Shown here: one piece after another, positions 8,419 through 19,205 of the stretch | Numbering within the stretch: position 1 is the stretch's first letter | How the letters are laid out: each line of letters opens with the position of its first letter | Assembly: GCF_000772945.1 (NCBI RefSeq) | Contig: NZ_JPVN01000001.1 | Location: 186,001 to 250,000 of the forward strand | Direction: 5' to 3' | Source of the DNA: Ureibacillus manganicus DSM 26584 | GTDB taxonomy: Bacteria; Bacillota; Bacilli; Bacillales_A; Planococcaceae | DNA: 64,000 nucleotides | Program-made: the position numbers and the translations under genes | Notes under the pieces: model-generated | What the model was told of the DNA's origin: nothing | The model's input: the letters and a program-made list of their open reading frames with translations, nothing else | Database searches by the model: none

Positions 8419-9888
8419 TTGTCACAGTTAAACACTCCTTTGTTCGACGCATTACTCAAACATCGAAATAGACAACCAATCCAATTCCATATCCCTGGAC
8501 ATAAGAAAGGTCAAGGAATGGATCCCGCTTTTCGAGAGTTTGTCGGCGACAACGTTTTATCAATTGATTTAATTAATATTGCTCCGCTAGATGATTTACA
8601 CTCACCAAAAGGTGTAATTAAAGAAGCTCAAAAACTAGCAGCTGAGGCCTTTGGTGCTGATCATACATTTTTCTCTATTCAAGGGACTAGTGGCGCCATT
8701 ATGACAATGATACTCACCGTTGTAGGTCCTGGAGATAAAATTATCGTACCACGCAACGTGCATAAATCGACTATGTCGGCAATCGTATTAGCAGGTGCCA
8801 TCCCAATTTTTATAGCTCCAGAAATTGATACAGAATATGGGATTTCTCATGGGATTTCAGCTGAATCGGTAGAAAAAGCATTAGATACTTATCCCGATGC
8901 TAAAGCTGTGCTTGTTATAAATCCTACCTATTATGGATTTGCAGCCGACTTGAAGCAGATTGTTGATCTTGCACATTCGCGTAGTATTCCAGTTATTGTT
9001 GATGAAGCACACGGTGTTCATATAAAATTTCACGATGAACTTCCAATCTCAGCTATGGAGGCTGGTGCAGATATGGCTGCTACTAGCGTGCATAAACTGG
9101 GTGGTTCAATGACACAAAGTTCTGTTTTAAATGTTCGAGAAGGTCTTGTTTCGATTAATCGCGTACAATCAGTATTTTCAATGTTAACTACTACTTCCAC
9201 TTCATATCCAATCCTAGCCTCATTAGATGCCGCTAGACGTCAATTAGCCGTAAATGGATATGAACTAATCGATGAAGCAATTCGCATTTCAAAAGATGCG
9301 AGAAAACGCATTAATAAAATACCGCATTTAAAATGTGCAGGTCGCGATAAACTTAACTCAACTGCTACTTTTGATATGGATCCAACTAAATTGCTTATTA
9401 GTGTAAAAGATTTAGGGATTACAGGTCATCAAGCAGAAGAATGGCTACGCCAAAATGCAAATATTGAAGTTGAATTATCTGACCTATATAATATTCTTTG
9501 TATTATTACATTAGGTGATACGAAAAAAGAAGTAAACTTACTAATTAATGCACTACAACGTATGTCACAAGCTTATGATTCTGAAGCTACAGTAGTAGAA
9601 TCGAATGTTCGAGTACCTGATATCCCAGCGCTTGCTATGTCACCTCGTAACGCATTCTATTCTCAAACAGAGATGGTACCATTGAAAGATTCAGCAGGAT
9701 ACATTTGTGCAGAATTTATCATGGTTTATCCTCCTGGTATACCAATCTTTATTCCAGGGGAAATAATTACTGAAGAAAATATTAAATATATTCAAATGAA
9801 TATCGATGCTGGGTTACCTGTTCAAGGTCCAGAAGATCCGACACTAAAAACAATACGGGTTATTAAAGAACGTATGCCAATATTCTAA
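8419..9888 (+). CDS. speA: Arginine decarboxylase SpeA (Orn/Lys/Arg decarboxylase family)
   Basis: A 489-residue PLP enzyme closely matching B. subtilis SpeA, which converts arginine to agmatine for spermidine synthesis. Patterns include QFHIPGHKKGQGMDP at the N-terminus, DEAHGVH before the cofactor site and ATSVHKLGGSMTQSS holding the PLP lysine near residue 225. The C-terminal segment FIPGEIITEENI is also present. The TTG at 8419 is preferred: it follows GAGGTGG with 8-base spacing and gives the MSQ start seen in B. subtilis, while the GTG at 8407 overlaps that site. A pot polyamine transporter lies 15 kb away. Confidence 0.94.
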   Translation: MSQLNTPLFDALLKHRNRQPIQFHIPGHKKGQGMDPAFREFVGDNVLSIDLINIAPLDDLHSPKGVIKEAQKLAAEAFGADHTFFSIQGTSGAIMTMILTVVGPGDKIIVPRNVHKSTMSAIVLAGAIPIFIAPEIDTEYGISHGISAESVEKALDTYPDAKAVLVINPTYYGFAADLKQIVDLAHSRSIPVIVDEAHGVHIKFHDELPISAMEAGADMAATSVHKLGGSMTQSSVLNVREGLVSINRVQSVFSMLTTTSTSYPILASLDAARRQLAVNGYELIDEAIRISKDARKRINKIPHLKCAGRDKLNSTATFDMDPTKLLISVKDLGITGHQAEEWLRQNANIEVELSDLYNILCIITLGDTKKEVNLLINALQRMSQAYDSEATVVESNVRVPDIPALAMSPRNAFYSQTEMVPLKDSAGYICAEFIMVYPPGIPIFIPGEIITEENIKYIQMNIDAGLPVQGPEDPTLKTIRVIKERMPIF

Positions 9889-9897
9889 TTTATATAA

Positions 9898-9952
9898 AAT
9901 GGCGTCAGCTATTTAGTTTTATCAAAACTAGATTAGTTGACGCCATTATTTA
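9898..9952 (+). terminator. Terminator of speA
   Basis: AATGGCGTCA pairs with TGACGCCATT around an inner GTTTT/AAAAC hairpin, directly after the speA stop. The following 220 bases up to lrgB hold no feature I can support. In particular I see no SR1-like peptide gene, which B. subtilis has near here. Confidence 0.8.
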
Positions 9953-10171
9953 ATGTATTAGGCTTGGATATTTCTAAATAACCTTTTTAAAGATGAACAT
10001 CGCGATTTCGTACAGTTTGCTTTGACATCCAAATAACTCTTTTTCTACCATATACAATATTTTTTTGTAATTATTTCCACTAATATATATTATATTACCT
10101 TAAATTAGTTGTGAAAAGATTTTATTTCAAAATGACTATTTTTTGGACTTAATGTACCTAAAAACTACCCT

Positions 10172-10849
10172 TTAAATGATAAGAAGTGCAAAGATTGGGC
10201 AGATTACCGCTCCAATAATTGCGCTTAGACTCATAGAAACAGAACCAATTGAAAGATCTTCTTCCCCATATTCAATTAGTTTTGATATACCAACACCATG
10301 ACTAGCACTTCCCATTGCCATACCTCTACTAATCGAAGAATTAATTTTCGCTAATTTAAAAACAGAAGGCCCTAAAATGGCACCAGTAAATCCAGCAACC
10401 ATAACTAATGCGGCAGTTAAAGGTGCAATACCACCTATCGTTTCACTAACTTGCATCGCAATCGGTGTTGTTAATGATTTAGGTAAAGCGGTTAAAATTA
10501 GCTCTTTTTCAATATTAAATAAAGCTAAGAAGACATAAACACTGATTAAACCGCTAATCATTGCGATAAACAAACCAGAAATAATACTATATTTATACTT
10601 TACTAATAAATGTCGCTGATTGTAGAGTGGATAAGCAAGACCAACAATTGCTGGCCCTAACAAATGCTGTAACCATTTTCCACCCTCCATATAAACCTCG
10701 TACGGTATATTTAAAACTAAAAGTCCAACGATTATTATAATAGAAGCAGTTACTACTGGGAGCAAGAAAGGGTAATTGAAACGTTTATAAACCTTTGCCA
10801 TCAACAAATAAACTACAATGGTGCTAATGATTGATAGTATTATGTTCAT
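10172..10849 (-). CDS. LrgB/CidB-family membrane protein, possible pyruvate transporter subunit
   Basis: A 225-residue protein with about six to seven membrane helices and the LrgB-family stretch SKLIEYGEEDLSIGSVSMSL after GMAMGSASHGVG. In B. subtilis the LrgA/LrgB-type pair PftAB (YsbAB) acts as a pyruvate transporter, while in staphylococci the family is linked to holin-like control of murein hydrolases. Proximity to the pyruvate dehydrogenase operon favours pyruvate transport here, by inference. The ATG at 10849 has an AAGGAG site at 9-base spacing; another ATG at 10858 abuts that site. It overlaps the end of the upstream partner gene. Confidence 0.85.
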   Translation of the reverse strand: MNIILSIISTIVVYLLMAKVYKRFNYPFLLPVVTASIIIIVGLLVLNIPYEVYMEGGKWLQHLLGPAIVGLAYPLYNQRHLLVKYKYSIISGLFIAMISGLISVYVFLALFNIEKELILTALPKSLTTPIAMQVSETIGGIAPLTAALVMVAGFTGAILGPSVFKLAKINSSISRGMAMGSASHGVGISKLIEYGEEDLSIGSVSMSLSAIIGAVICPIFALLII

Positions 10850-11339
10850 TCTCCCCATCTCCTTTCGTCCCTTTTTCTGCGGTTAGATTTATATCCACTT
10901 CAACTTTTGTAGATTTCATTTTTAATAATTCCTCTTTCTTCTCTATTTTTTGTCCTAGAAAACTAGTAATAAATAGAGAAAACAGTGTGCTAATAATAAC
11001 AGCACCAAATAATATAATTCCAGTTGGAGATAATAATTGTGGATATTCAATTATTCCTATTAATGGTGGAATGTAAAATATTAACATAAAACTTATTAAA
11101 AAAGTTGCTCCATCACGTATATATTCAACCTTTACCCAGTTTAATAGTAAACAAATAAATAATAAAATAAATCCTATGACACTTGGAGGTAATGGAATTT
11201 TGGTCAATGTAACAATGAATACACCTAAATAGTGAAAGCCATATAATAGTATAACTTGTGCAACTGTACGAATAACATGAATTGTTTTAGATTGAAATGA
11301 TTCCTTTATAATGACCGACACCCCCTCATATATGGTCAT
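10824..11339 (-). CDS. LrgA/CidA-family membrane protein, partner of LrgB
   Basis: A 171-residue CidA/LrgA protein with four predicted helices between about residues 23 and 130. Family patterns are LGVFIVTLTKIPLPPSVIGF and MLIFYIPPLIGI. The C-terminal 40 residues are charged and longer than usual (KMKSTKVEVDINLTAEKG region), overlapping the start of the LrgB gene by about 26 bases. The start is uncertain, since no strong ribosome binding site precedes 11339. The pair would form a small-acid transporter or holin-like complex. It lies between speA and pdhD, where B. subtilis has slp. Confidence 0.83.
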   Translation of the reverse strand: MTIYEGVSVIIKESFQSKTIHVIRTVAQVILLYGFHYLGVFIVTLTKIPLPPSVIGFILLFICLLLNWVKVEYIRDGATFLISFMLIFYIPPLIGIIEYPQLLSPTGIILFGAVIISTLFSLFITSFLGQKIEKKEELLKMKSTKVEVDINLTAEKGTKGDGENEHNTINH

Positions 11340-11433
11340 TTTACGCCTGTTCCGGCTATATGTCTATTGACTTTAAAAGTAAACTACTAATGAAAAGTTA
11401 TGTATCACTTAGTAGAAAATGCAAACAAAAAAA

Positions 11434-11464
11434 TATGGACTCTTGCAATTAAGCAAGAGTCCAT
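11434..11464 (-). terminator. Terminator of the pdh operon
   Basis: On the minus strand GGACTCTTGC, a 6-base loop and GCAAGAGTCC are followed by ATATTTTTTT, 13 bases after the pdhD stop. Confidence 0.9.
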
Positions 11465-11476
11465 CGTCTATTATAA

Positions 11477-12889
11477 TTATTTAGAAATAATATGAATTGG
11501 ATTGCCAAGTAATACTTCAGCAGCTTCCATTGTAATTTCGCCTAAAGTTGGGTGAGGGTGAATTGTTAAAGAAACGTCTTCTGCAGTCATACCACCTTCA
11601 ATTGCTAAAGCCATTTCTGAAATCATATCAGAAGCACCTGCTCCAACAATTTGTGCACCTACTAAAAGGCCATCTTCTTTACGAGCAACAAGTTTTACAA
11701 AGCCTTCTGTTTGGTTAAGTGCTAGAGCACGACCATTAGCCGCGAATGGGAATTTAGCAGCAATTACTTCTAAACCTTCTTCTTTAGCTTGTTCTTCACT
11801 ATAACCAACTGTTGCCATTTCTGGATCTGTGAAACATACAGCAGGAATTGCTAAATAATCAACAACTGATTTTTCTCCAGCAATTGCTTCAGCAGCAATT
11901 TTACCTTCGTAAGATGCTTTATGAGCAAGTTGTGGTCCCGCAACGATATCACCGATTGCATAAATATTTGGAATATTTGTGCGGCATTGTTTGTCAACTT
12001 TAATAAGTCCACGTTCAGCATACTCGACACCGATTTGTTCTAAACCTAATTCATCAGTATTTGGACGGCGACCAACAGTTACTAATACGTAATCTGCTTC
12101 GACTTTTTTCTCCTGTCCACCAACTTCATAAGTAACGACAACACCATTTTCAGTTTCTTCTACACCTTTTGCAGAAGCGTTTACTTCAATTGTAACGCCT
12201 TTTTTCTTAAGGCCTTTTTTCACGATTTGAGTCATTGCTTTTTCGAAGCCAGCTAAAATGTCTTTTCCACCTTCGATAATTGTTACTTCTGAACCAAAGT
12301 TAGCAAATGCTGAACCAAGCTCGGTTCCGATGTAACCTCCACCAATAACAACTAATTTGCCAGGTAACTCCGTTAAATTTAAAGCGCCTGTTGAACTAAG
12401 AACGCGTTTAGAAAATTTAAATGTAGGAATTTCTACAGGACGAGATCCTGTTGCTAAAATAGCGTTTTTGAATGTGTATGTTTGAGCTGAATCGCCATTT
12501 ACTACACGAACTGTATTAGCATCTACAAAATATGCTTCACCTTTTACAGTTTCAATTTTATTTCCTTTTAATAAACCAGCTACACCGCCAGTTAATTTAT
12601 TTACAACACTATTTTTAAATTCTTGAACTTTTGTAAAGTCAAGTTTTACTTCAGAAGCGAAAACCCCCATATCTTCTGAATGTTTTGCTTGTTCAAAACG
12701 GTGACCAACTGAAATTAATGCTTTTGAAGGAATACATCCAACGTTTAAGCAAACCCCACCTACTTCAGCTCTTTCTACAACAGTCACTTTTTGACCTGTT
12801 TGTGCTGCACGAATAGCCGCAACGTAACCACCAGGGCCCGCGCCTACTACGAGTGTATCAATTTCAATTGCAAAATCTCCAACTACCAT
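11477..12889 (-). CDS. pdhD: Dihydrolipoamide dehydrogenase E3 of the pyruvate dehydrogenase complex
   Basis: A 470-residue flavoprotein that reoxidises dihydrolipoamide with NAD+. It shows the FAD motif GAGPGG (16-21), the redox-active disulfide [10 protein letters not shown] (about 47-56), a second nucleotide-binding site [13 protein letters not shown] and the C-terminal active-site histidine in HPHPTLGE. It is the last gene of the pdhABCD operon, 6 bases after pdhC, and ends at a strong terminator. The same E3 probably serves other 2-oxo-acid complexes. Confidence 0.97.
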   Translation of the reverse strand: MVVGDFAIEIDTLVVGAGPGGYVAAIRAAQTGQKVTVVERAEVGGVCLNVGCIPSKALISVGHRFEQAKHSEDMGVFASEVKLDFTKVQEFKNSVVNKLTGGVAGLLKGNKIETVKGEAYFVDANTVRVVNGDSAQTYTFKNAILATGSRPVEIPTFKFSKRVLSSTGALNLTELPGKLVVIGGGYIGTELGSAFANFGSEVTIIEGGKDILAGFEKAMTQIVKKGLKKKGVTIEVNASAKGVEETENGVVVTYEVGGQEKKVEADYVLVTVGRRPNTDELGLEQIGVEYAERGLIKVDKQCRTNIPNIYAIGDIVAGPQLAHKASYEGKIAAEAIAGEKSVVDYLAIPAVCFTDPEMATVGYSEEQAKEEGLEVIAAKFPFAANGRALALNQTEGFVKLVARKEDGLLVGAQIVGAGASDMISEMALAIEGGMTAEDVSLTIHPHPTLGEITMEAAEVLLGNPIHIISK

Positions 12890-12895
12890 TTTATA

Positions 12896-14230
12896 TTACG
12901 CCTCCATTAATAAAAGTTCCGGCTCGGCTAGCAAACGTTTTAAATGATTTAAAGCGTTTTGCGCAGTCGCACCGTCGATCATTCGATGATCAAAGCTCAA
13001 TGATAATGCTAACACAGGTGCAGCTACAATTTCACCATTTTTTATAATTGGTTTTTCTGAAATTCTACCAATACCTAAAATAGCTACCTCCGGATGATTG
13101 ATAACTGGAGTAAACCACTGACCACCAGCAGAGCCGATGTTAGTGATTGAGCAAGATGCGCCTTTCATTTCATTTGGTGCAAGTTTGCCTTCGCGTGCTT
13201 TAGTTGCTAGCTCATTGATTTCGGCTGAGATGCTAAAAATCGATTTACGGTCGGCATGTTTAATAACCGGTACAAGCAATCCTCTTTCAGTATCAGCAGC
13301 AATACCTATATTATAATAATGTTTCTGAATAATTTCACTAGTCGCATCATCAAGTGATCGGTTAAACTCTGGGAATTCACGTAAAGTAGACACTAATGCT
13401 TTAACTACATAAGGTAAATAAGTTAACTTAATGCCTTTTTGAAGCGCTACATCCTTGAATTTCTTCCGGTGAGCAACCAATTCAGTTACATCTACTTCGT
13501 CCATTAATGTAACGTGTGGTGCAGTATGTTTTGAATGTACCATCGCTTTTGCAATTGCTTTTCTAATACCAGACATTTTCTCTCTTGTTTCAGGGAATTC
13601 ACCTTCAAGAGACACAGGGATTGGTGTTGGAGCTACTGTCTTGTCTTCTTGTACAACTTCCTGTTCAACAAACTGTTCTACCTCAGGCGTAACATTTCCA
13701 CCTTTTAGGTAGTTTTTAATATCTTCTTTTAAAATGCGGCCATTTTTCCCTGTTCCATTTACTAATAAAATTTCTACATTGTTTTCACGAGCAAATTTTC
13801 GAACAGATGGCATTGCAATAATACGTTTGTTAGTATCAACCGTTGTCTCTGTAGTTGTAGCTACAGGTTGTGGTGTAGGCTCTGGTGCAAGTTTAATCTG
13901 TTCATGACTTTGTTGCACTTCAGGTGCTACTACTGGTGTTTCAGAGCGTTCTTCGTGATGGGCATCACCTTTAAGTTTTAAATTCTCGTAACCAGGAGCA
14001 TCAATGCGGATTAAAACATCTCCAACAACTGCTACGCTTCCTTCACCAACAACGATTTCTTCAATTTTCCCCTCTACTGGAGACGGCATTTCAACAACAG
14101 CTTTATCATTTTGAATTTCACATAATACGTCGTCTTCTTTTATCGTATCTCCAACTTTTACAAACCATTTTACGATTTCACCTTCATGTATACCTTCACC
14201 GATATCAGGCATGCGGAATTCAAACGCCAT
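12896..14230 (-). CDS. pdhC: Dihydrolipoamide acetyltransferase E2 of pyruvate dehydrogenase
   Basis: A 444-residue E2 core protein. A single lipoyl domain carries the modified lysine K43 in [11 protein letters not shown]. An alanine/proline-rich linker, a peripheral subunit-binding domain (about 138-170, [13 protein letters not shown]) and the catalytic acyltransferase domain with [10 protein letters not shown] near the end follow. The ATG at 14230 follows GAAAGGG; a start 8 codons earlier lacks support. It transfers the acetyl group to CoA and forms the core on which PdhA, PdhB and PdhD assemble. Confidence 0.96.
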   Translation of the reverse strand: MAFEFRMPDIGEGIHEGEIVKWFVKVGDTIKEDDVLCEIQNDKAVVEMPSPVEGKIEEIVVGEGSVAVVGDVLIRIDAPGYENLKLKGDAHHEERSETPVVAPEVQQSHEQIKLAPEPTPQPVATTTETTVDTNKRIIAMPSVRKFARENNVEILLVNGTGKNGRILKEDIKNYLKGGNVTPEVEQFVEQEVVQEDKTVAPTPIPVSLEGEFPETREKMSGIRKAIAKAMVHSKHTAPHVTLMDEVDVTELVAHRKKFKDVALQKGIKLTYLPYVVKALVSTLREFPEFNRSLDDATSEIIQKHYYNIGIAADTERGLLVPVIKHADRKSIFSISAEINELATKAREGKLAPNEMKGASCSITNIGSAGGQWFTPVINHPEVAILGIGRISEKPIIKNGEIVAAPVLALSLSFDHRMIDGATAQNALNHLKRLLAEPELLLMEA

Positions 14231-14305
14231 AGTTTTCACCCTTTCAATGGTCAAATGTTAGTTTTCTTCCATCTTTTATAACTAGTGGACAAAAAGATTG
14301 GAATC

Positions 14306-15283
14306 TTAGAATGTTAATACTTTTTTCGCAGTTTCTATAATGTCTTTATAGTTTGGTAACCAAACATTTTCCGCTTGAGGGAATGGGTACACTGTATCTG
14401 GCGCTGCAACTCGTAAAACTGGTGCTTCTAAACTTAAAATTGCACGTTCTGTAATTTCAGCTACTACGTTCGCCGCAATACCAGCTTGCTTTTGAGCTTC
14501 TTGAACAACGATCGCACGATTTGTTTTCTCAACTGAAGCAATAATTGTTTCGATATCAAGTGGTTGTACTGTACGTAAATCAACAACCTCTACAGAATAA
14601 CCCTCTTTTTCTAGTTCTTCTGCAGCTTTTAAGCTTTCGTGAACCATAAGACCGTAAGCGAAGATCGATAAATCTTTCCCCTCACGTTTTACATCTGCTT
14701 TTCCAATTGGAATTGTATATGATTCTTCAGGAACTTCTTCTCTGAATGAACGGTATAATTTTAAATGCTCTAAGAAAATAACCGGATCATTATCGCGAAT
14801 TGCTGAAATTAGTAATCCCTTCGCGTCGTATGGAGTTGATGGAATCACCACTTTTAAACCTGGTGATTGTGCCATTAAGCCTTCTAAGCTATCAGAGTGC
14901 ATTTCTGGAGTATGAACCCCTCCTCCAAACGGAGAACGAATTGTTACTGGCGCACTATATACTCCACCACTTCGATAACGCATACGTGCTAGTTGACCGC
15001 TAATAGAGTCCATCACTTCAAATACGAAACCAAAAAACTGAATTTCAGGTACTGGTCGATAACCTGTAAGAGCTAAACCTATCGCCAAACCTCCGATTCC
15101 AGATTCTGCAAGCGGTGTATCAAATACACGATCTACACCGAATTCTTGCTGAAGTCCTTCAGTAGCACGGAACACTCCTCCGTTTACTCCAACGTCTTCA
15201 CCAAATACTAAAACATTTTCATCGTTTTTTAATTCGCAGCGAAGAGCATCTGTAATTGCTTGAATCATTGTCATTTGTGCCAT
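14306..15283 (-). CDS. pdhB: Pyruvate dehydrogenase E1 component beta subunit
   Basis: A 325-residue transketolase-like E1 beta subunit. It starts [18 protein letters not shown] and carries [15 protein letters not shown] and [18 protein letters not shown] typical of this subunit. With PdhA it forms the thiamine-diphosphate enzyme that decarboxylates pyruvate and acetylates the lipoyl arm of PdhC. It lies 3 bases after pdhA and 75 bases before pdhC. The length equals that of the B. subtilis protein. Confidence 0.97.
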   Translation of the reverse strand: MAQMTMIQAITDALRCELKNDENVLVFGEDVGVNGGVFRATEGLQQEFGVDRVFDTPLAESGIGGLAIGLALTGYRPVPEIQFFGFVFEVMDSISGQLARMRYRSGGVYSAPVTIRSPFGGGVHTPEMHSDSLEGLMAQSPGLKVVIPSTPYDAKGLLISAIRDNDPVIFLEHLKLYRSFREEVPEESYTIPIGKADVKREGKDLSIFAYGLMVHESLKAAEELEKEGYSVEVVDLRTVQPLDIETIIASVEKTNRAIVVQEAQKQAGIAANVVAEITERAILSLEAPVLRVAAPDTVYPFPQAENVWLPNYKDIIETAKKVLTF

Positions 15284-15286
15284 AGG

Positions 15287-16784
<1,498 letters not shown>

Positions 16785-17339
16785 ATGATTTTAATGGATA
16801 ATATAATTCGTGAAGGTCATCCGACATTACGAGTGAAAGCAGAAGAAGTTAAATTTCCTTTAACCGAAGAAGATAAAAATTTAGCAGCTGACATGTTAGA
16901 ATATCTTATTAATAGCCAAGATCCCGAAACAGCTGAAAAATATGGATTACGTCCAGGAATTGGTCTTGCAGCTAATCAAGTCAATGTATCAAAACGAATG
17001 TTTGCGCTTCATTTAGAAGATGAAAAAGGAGAACTATTAAGCTTTGTAGCAATTAACCCTAAAATTGTAAGCCATTCTGTTGAAAAAACTTACTTAACTG
17101 GCGGTGAAGGTTGTCTTTCAGTAGATCGACAAGTACCAGGTTATGTACCTCGATACGCTAGAATCACTGCTAAGTTTTTCACAGTTGATGGTAAGGAACA
17201 AAAAATGCGTTTAAAAGGATTACCTGCAATTGCTTTTCAGCATGAGTTAGATCATTTAAACGGCATTATGTTCTACGATCATATTAACGAAGAAAATCCA
17301 TTTGCCTCAATTCCAGATTCAATACCATTTGGTGAATAG
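16785..17339 (+). CDS. def: Peptide deformylase
   Basis: A 184-residue type-2 peptide deformylase that removes the formyl group from new proteins at the ribosome exit. All three metal-site motifs are present: [15 protein letters not shown] and QHELDHLNG (the metal ligands being the cysteine and two histidines). The internal insertion before motif I ([20 protein letters not shown]) is typical of the longer Gram-positive type, and the length matches B. subtilis DefB (YkrB), which also sits by pdhA. The ATG follows GAAAGGAAG. A GC-rich repeat begins directly after the stop. Confidence 0.96.
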   Translation: MILMDNIIREGHPTLRVKAEEVKFPLTEEDKNLAADMLEYLINSQDPETAEKYGLRPGIGLAANQVNVSKRMFALHLEDEKGELLSFVAINPKIVSHSVEKTYLTGGEGCLSVDRQVPGYVPRYARITAKFFTVDGKEQKMRLKGLPAIAFQHELDHLNGIMFYDHINEENPFASIPDSIPFGE

Positions 17340-17560
17340 TACTCGATCAAATTCGCCTTGGCGTATTTGCACCTGCCGCAAGCTTTCGGTGCAGTCAAAA
17401 CATTACCGCCCAGATTTTATCGAGCTTAGGCCAACAAAATCCCTTTTGCGACGAGGAGCTACCGCACCGCAGGAGCAGGATGTTGGTCACTTAGACGTTG
17501 CCACAGGACGTGGCGCTCTTAGTCTAAAGTTCATTTAATAAACCTTTGAAAATCTGTGGC
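17340..17560. repeat. GC-rich palindromic intergenic repeat after def
   Basis: Base composition changes sharply at the def stop codon. The stretch contains the palindrome CGCCTTGGCG (about 17354), which recurs near 62095, and GCCACAGGACGTGGC (17500-17514). The latter is the exact reverse complement of a hairpin at 20939-20953. Further on, AACTTCATTCAGT (about 17576) and ACTGAATGAAGTT (about 17661) are inverted copies. A plus-strand frame of 78 codons crosses it without a ribosome binding site and is not taken as a gene. It looks like a family of dispersed non-coding repeats. The remaining bases to 17684 hold no feature I can name. Confidence 0.7.
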
Positions 17561-17684
17561 ATCCGCCGGAGGCTATAACTTCATTCAGTCATGGTTTGAA
17601 TACGCACCCAAAGGTATTTCTTATGCATTAATCTCAACAATGATAGAAGTGGAAGACTTTTACTGAATGAAGTTAAACAAAAAT

Positions 17685-17716
17685 AAGGAGATGCCCAAGC
17701 ATTTGGCATCTCCTTA
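17685..17716 (-). terminator. Terminator of the HAD phosphatase gene
   Basis: AAGGAGATGCC pairs with GGCATCTCCTT around a 10-base loop. On the minus strand it is followed by ATTTTTG. It may also stop plus-strand transcripts from def. Confidence 0.85.
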
Positions 17717-17735
17717 CTTATAATAGTAATAAGGT

Positions 17736-18506
17736 TTATATTATTTTTAATTCCTTTAATACGTTAGCAAGTCCATCTTCATCAACATGACCTGCAATTA
17801 CATCTGCAACTGCTTTTGCTTTCTCATGTCCATTACCCATTGCCACACTTATACCAACAGTTTGTAACATCTCAATATCATTTAAACCATCTCCAAAGCC
17901 GTATACATTCTCTAAAGGAATATTCATCTTATCAAGTATCTTTTGAATACCACGTGCCTTCGATCCATCTTTTGGAAGAATATCACAGGAAAACTCATGC
18001 CAACGTATAAATTTAACATTAGGGAACTGTTCCATATAAAGCAGCTCATCTTTTTCTTCCATAAAAATTAATGTTTGGTATACATTATTTGATCTATAAA
18101 ATTGAGGATCAATAATTGGATATGGATGTTTTAAAGTTTCTAAACTAATCGTAATATTAGAATCCCCTTCAACAGAAGCAATCATTTTACTATCATCAAT
18201 AAAAACAACCGGATGATTCCTTTCATGGCCAAATTCAATAATTTTCGTTAGCTGTTCCGCAGGTATTCCATCAGTAAAAATTACTTCACCTTTATATACA
18301 ACATATTGACCATTAAATGTAACGTATGTATCTATTTCTAATTCATCGATAATCGGTTGAATCATAAAGGGTGCTCGACCAGTAGCAATCGCTATTTCAT
18401 ACCCATTTTCCCGTGCTTGAATTATAGCTTCTTTTGCAGATTCAGGTATCTTTTTCTCACTATTATATAGTGTCCCATCAATATCAAAAAATAATATTTT
18501 AGTCAT
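17736..18506 (-). CDS. Cof-type HAD-IIB phosphatase
   Basis: A 256-residue hydrolase of the haloacid dehalogenase superfamily, Cof subfamily. Motif I is FFDIDGTLYN (nucleophile and acid/base aspartates), motif II ATGRAP, then a C2-type cap. A lysine in KDGSKARGIQ and motif IV GFGDGLNDIEMLQ follow. Such enzymes dephosphorylate sugar phosphates or flavin and pyridoxal phosphates; the substrate here is unknown. The position between def and rpoY-rnjA corresponds to ykrA of B. subtilis, but here it is inverted relative to both neighbours. Confidence 0.9.
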   Translation of the reverse strand: MTKILFFDIDGTLYNSEKKIPESAKEAIIQARENGYEIAIATGRAPFMIQPIIDELEIDTYVTFNGQYVVYKGEVIFTDGIPAEQLTKIIEFGHERNHPVVFIDDSKMIASVEGDSNITISLETLKHPYPIIDPQFYRSNNVYQTLIFMEEKDELLYMEQFPNVKFIRWHEFSCDILPKDGSKARGIQKILDKMNIPLENVYGFGDGLNDIEMLQTVGISVAMGNGHEKAKAVADVIAGHVDEDGLANVLKELKII

Positions 18507-18550
18507 TTACTAATCCTTTCCATGTATATTTCCTTGTTAACGAAAAACAC

Positions 18551-18579
18551 TTTACATATATATTACTCTTCAATATAAT
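18551..18579 (+). promoter_or_regulatory. Near-consensus sigma-A promoter of the 23-codon gene
   Basis: TTTACA (18551-18556) is separated by exactly 17 bases from a perfect TATAAT (18574-18579). A transcript would start near 18586, just before the AGGGAG site at about 18587-18592. Confidence 0.75.
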
Positions 18580-18600
18580 GTAGTTAGGGAGTGATTTGCC

Positions 18601-18672
18601 ATGTTAAAACGACTCAAAAAGAGAATTTTGAAACGATTAAATGGCATCCTCGGAAAAAAATCTATCGCTTAA
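18601..18672 (+). CDS. 23-residue cationic amphipathic peptide
   Basis: A very short gene with a complete set of signals: promoter at 18551-18579, an AGGGAGTGA site about 9 bases before the ATG, and a terminator overlapping the stop codon. The peptide starts MLKRLKKRILKRLNG. It has nine lysines or arginines and no acidic residue, so a net charge near +9. Hydrophobic residues at 2, 5, 9, 10, 13, 16 and 17 line one face of a helix, as in membrane-active or nucleic-acid-binding peptides. There is no signal peptide. I do not recognise a family. It lies between the divergent HAD gene and rpoY-rnjA, and could also be a small RNA with an incidental frame. Confidence 0.65.
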   Translation: MLKRLKKRILKRLNGILGKKSIA

Positions 18673-18704
18673 GCCCTTCATTTAGAAGGGCTTTTCTTTA
18701 TTTT
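18671..18704 (+). terminator. Terminator of the 23-codon gene
   Basis: AAGCCCTTC pairs with GAAGGGCTT over a 5-base loop and is followed by a T-rich run. It starts within the stop codon, so the predicted transcript is only about 115 bases long. The next 285 bases up to rpoY hold nothing I can support. Confidence 0.9.
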
Positions 18705-18990
18705 AAATCAGTCACATGATAATATAAAGGAAATGCATTCTTTTTAACTTTGTTTAGTAAAATTCCCAACATTTTTATTTTATTATATAGCTTCGAAGTC
18801 TTGTTTTAAAATAATGTAAAAATGGGTTAGAACTTAAACTAAGCAATTACTATTTGTGAATCAGCAAATGGCAAACTAACTAAAAAACCTATATGCATTA
18901 CAATAATTTTCAATTTTGGATTTGAATAGATTCACAAAATGTGGAAAAATTGAAAAAGATGCAAATTGTTCGTATCGAAGGAGAGAGAAA

Positions 18991-19200
18991 ATGATTTACA
19001 AAGTTTATTATCAAGAAAATGCACATGAAGTACCAGTTCGCGAAAACACACAAAGTCTTTATTTAGAAGCTTCTTCAGAACGAGAAGTACGCCAATATTT
19101 AAAAGACCGTAATTACAATATTGAGTATATTCAATTATTAGAGGGCAATTATTTAGAGTATGAGCAAAATAGCCCGAACTTCCGATTGGAGAATGCTTAA
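18991..19200 (+). CDS. rpoY: RNA polymerase epsilon subunit RpoY
   Basis: A 69-residue small RNA polymerase subunit found in Firmicutes, matching B. subtilis YkzG/RpoY throughout ([34 protein letters not shown]). It binds the core enzyme near its secondary channel and has been linked to phage protection. The ATG at 18991 follows GAAGGAG; the frame is open 25 codons upstream without a better start. It lies 5 bases before rnjA and is certainly cotranscribed with it, as in B. subtilis. Confidence 0.94.
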   Translation: MIYKVYYQENAHEVPVRENTQSLYLEASSEREVRQYLKDRNYNIEYIQLLEGNYLEYEQNSPNFRLENA

Positions 19201-19205
19201 TCCAC

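Noticed and set aside
9953-10171. SR1-type small RNA with SR1P peptide near speA
   Set aside because: B. subtilis has it in this neighbourhood, but no matching cysteine-rich frame or strong signals are visible here.
17302-17538. 78-codon frame in the GC-rich repeat after def
   Set aside because: It starts inside def in another frame and follows palindromic non-coding repeat DNA.
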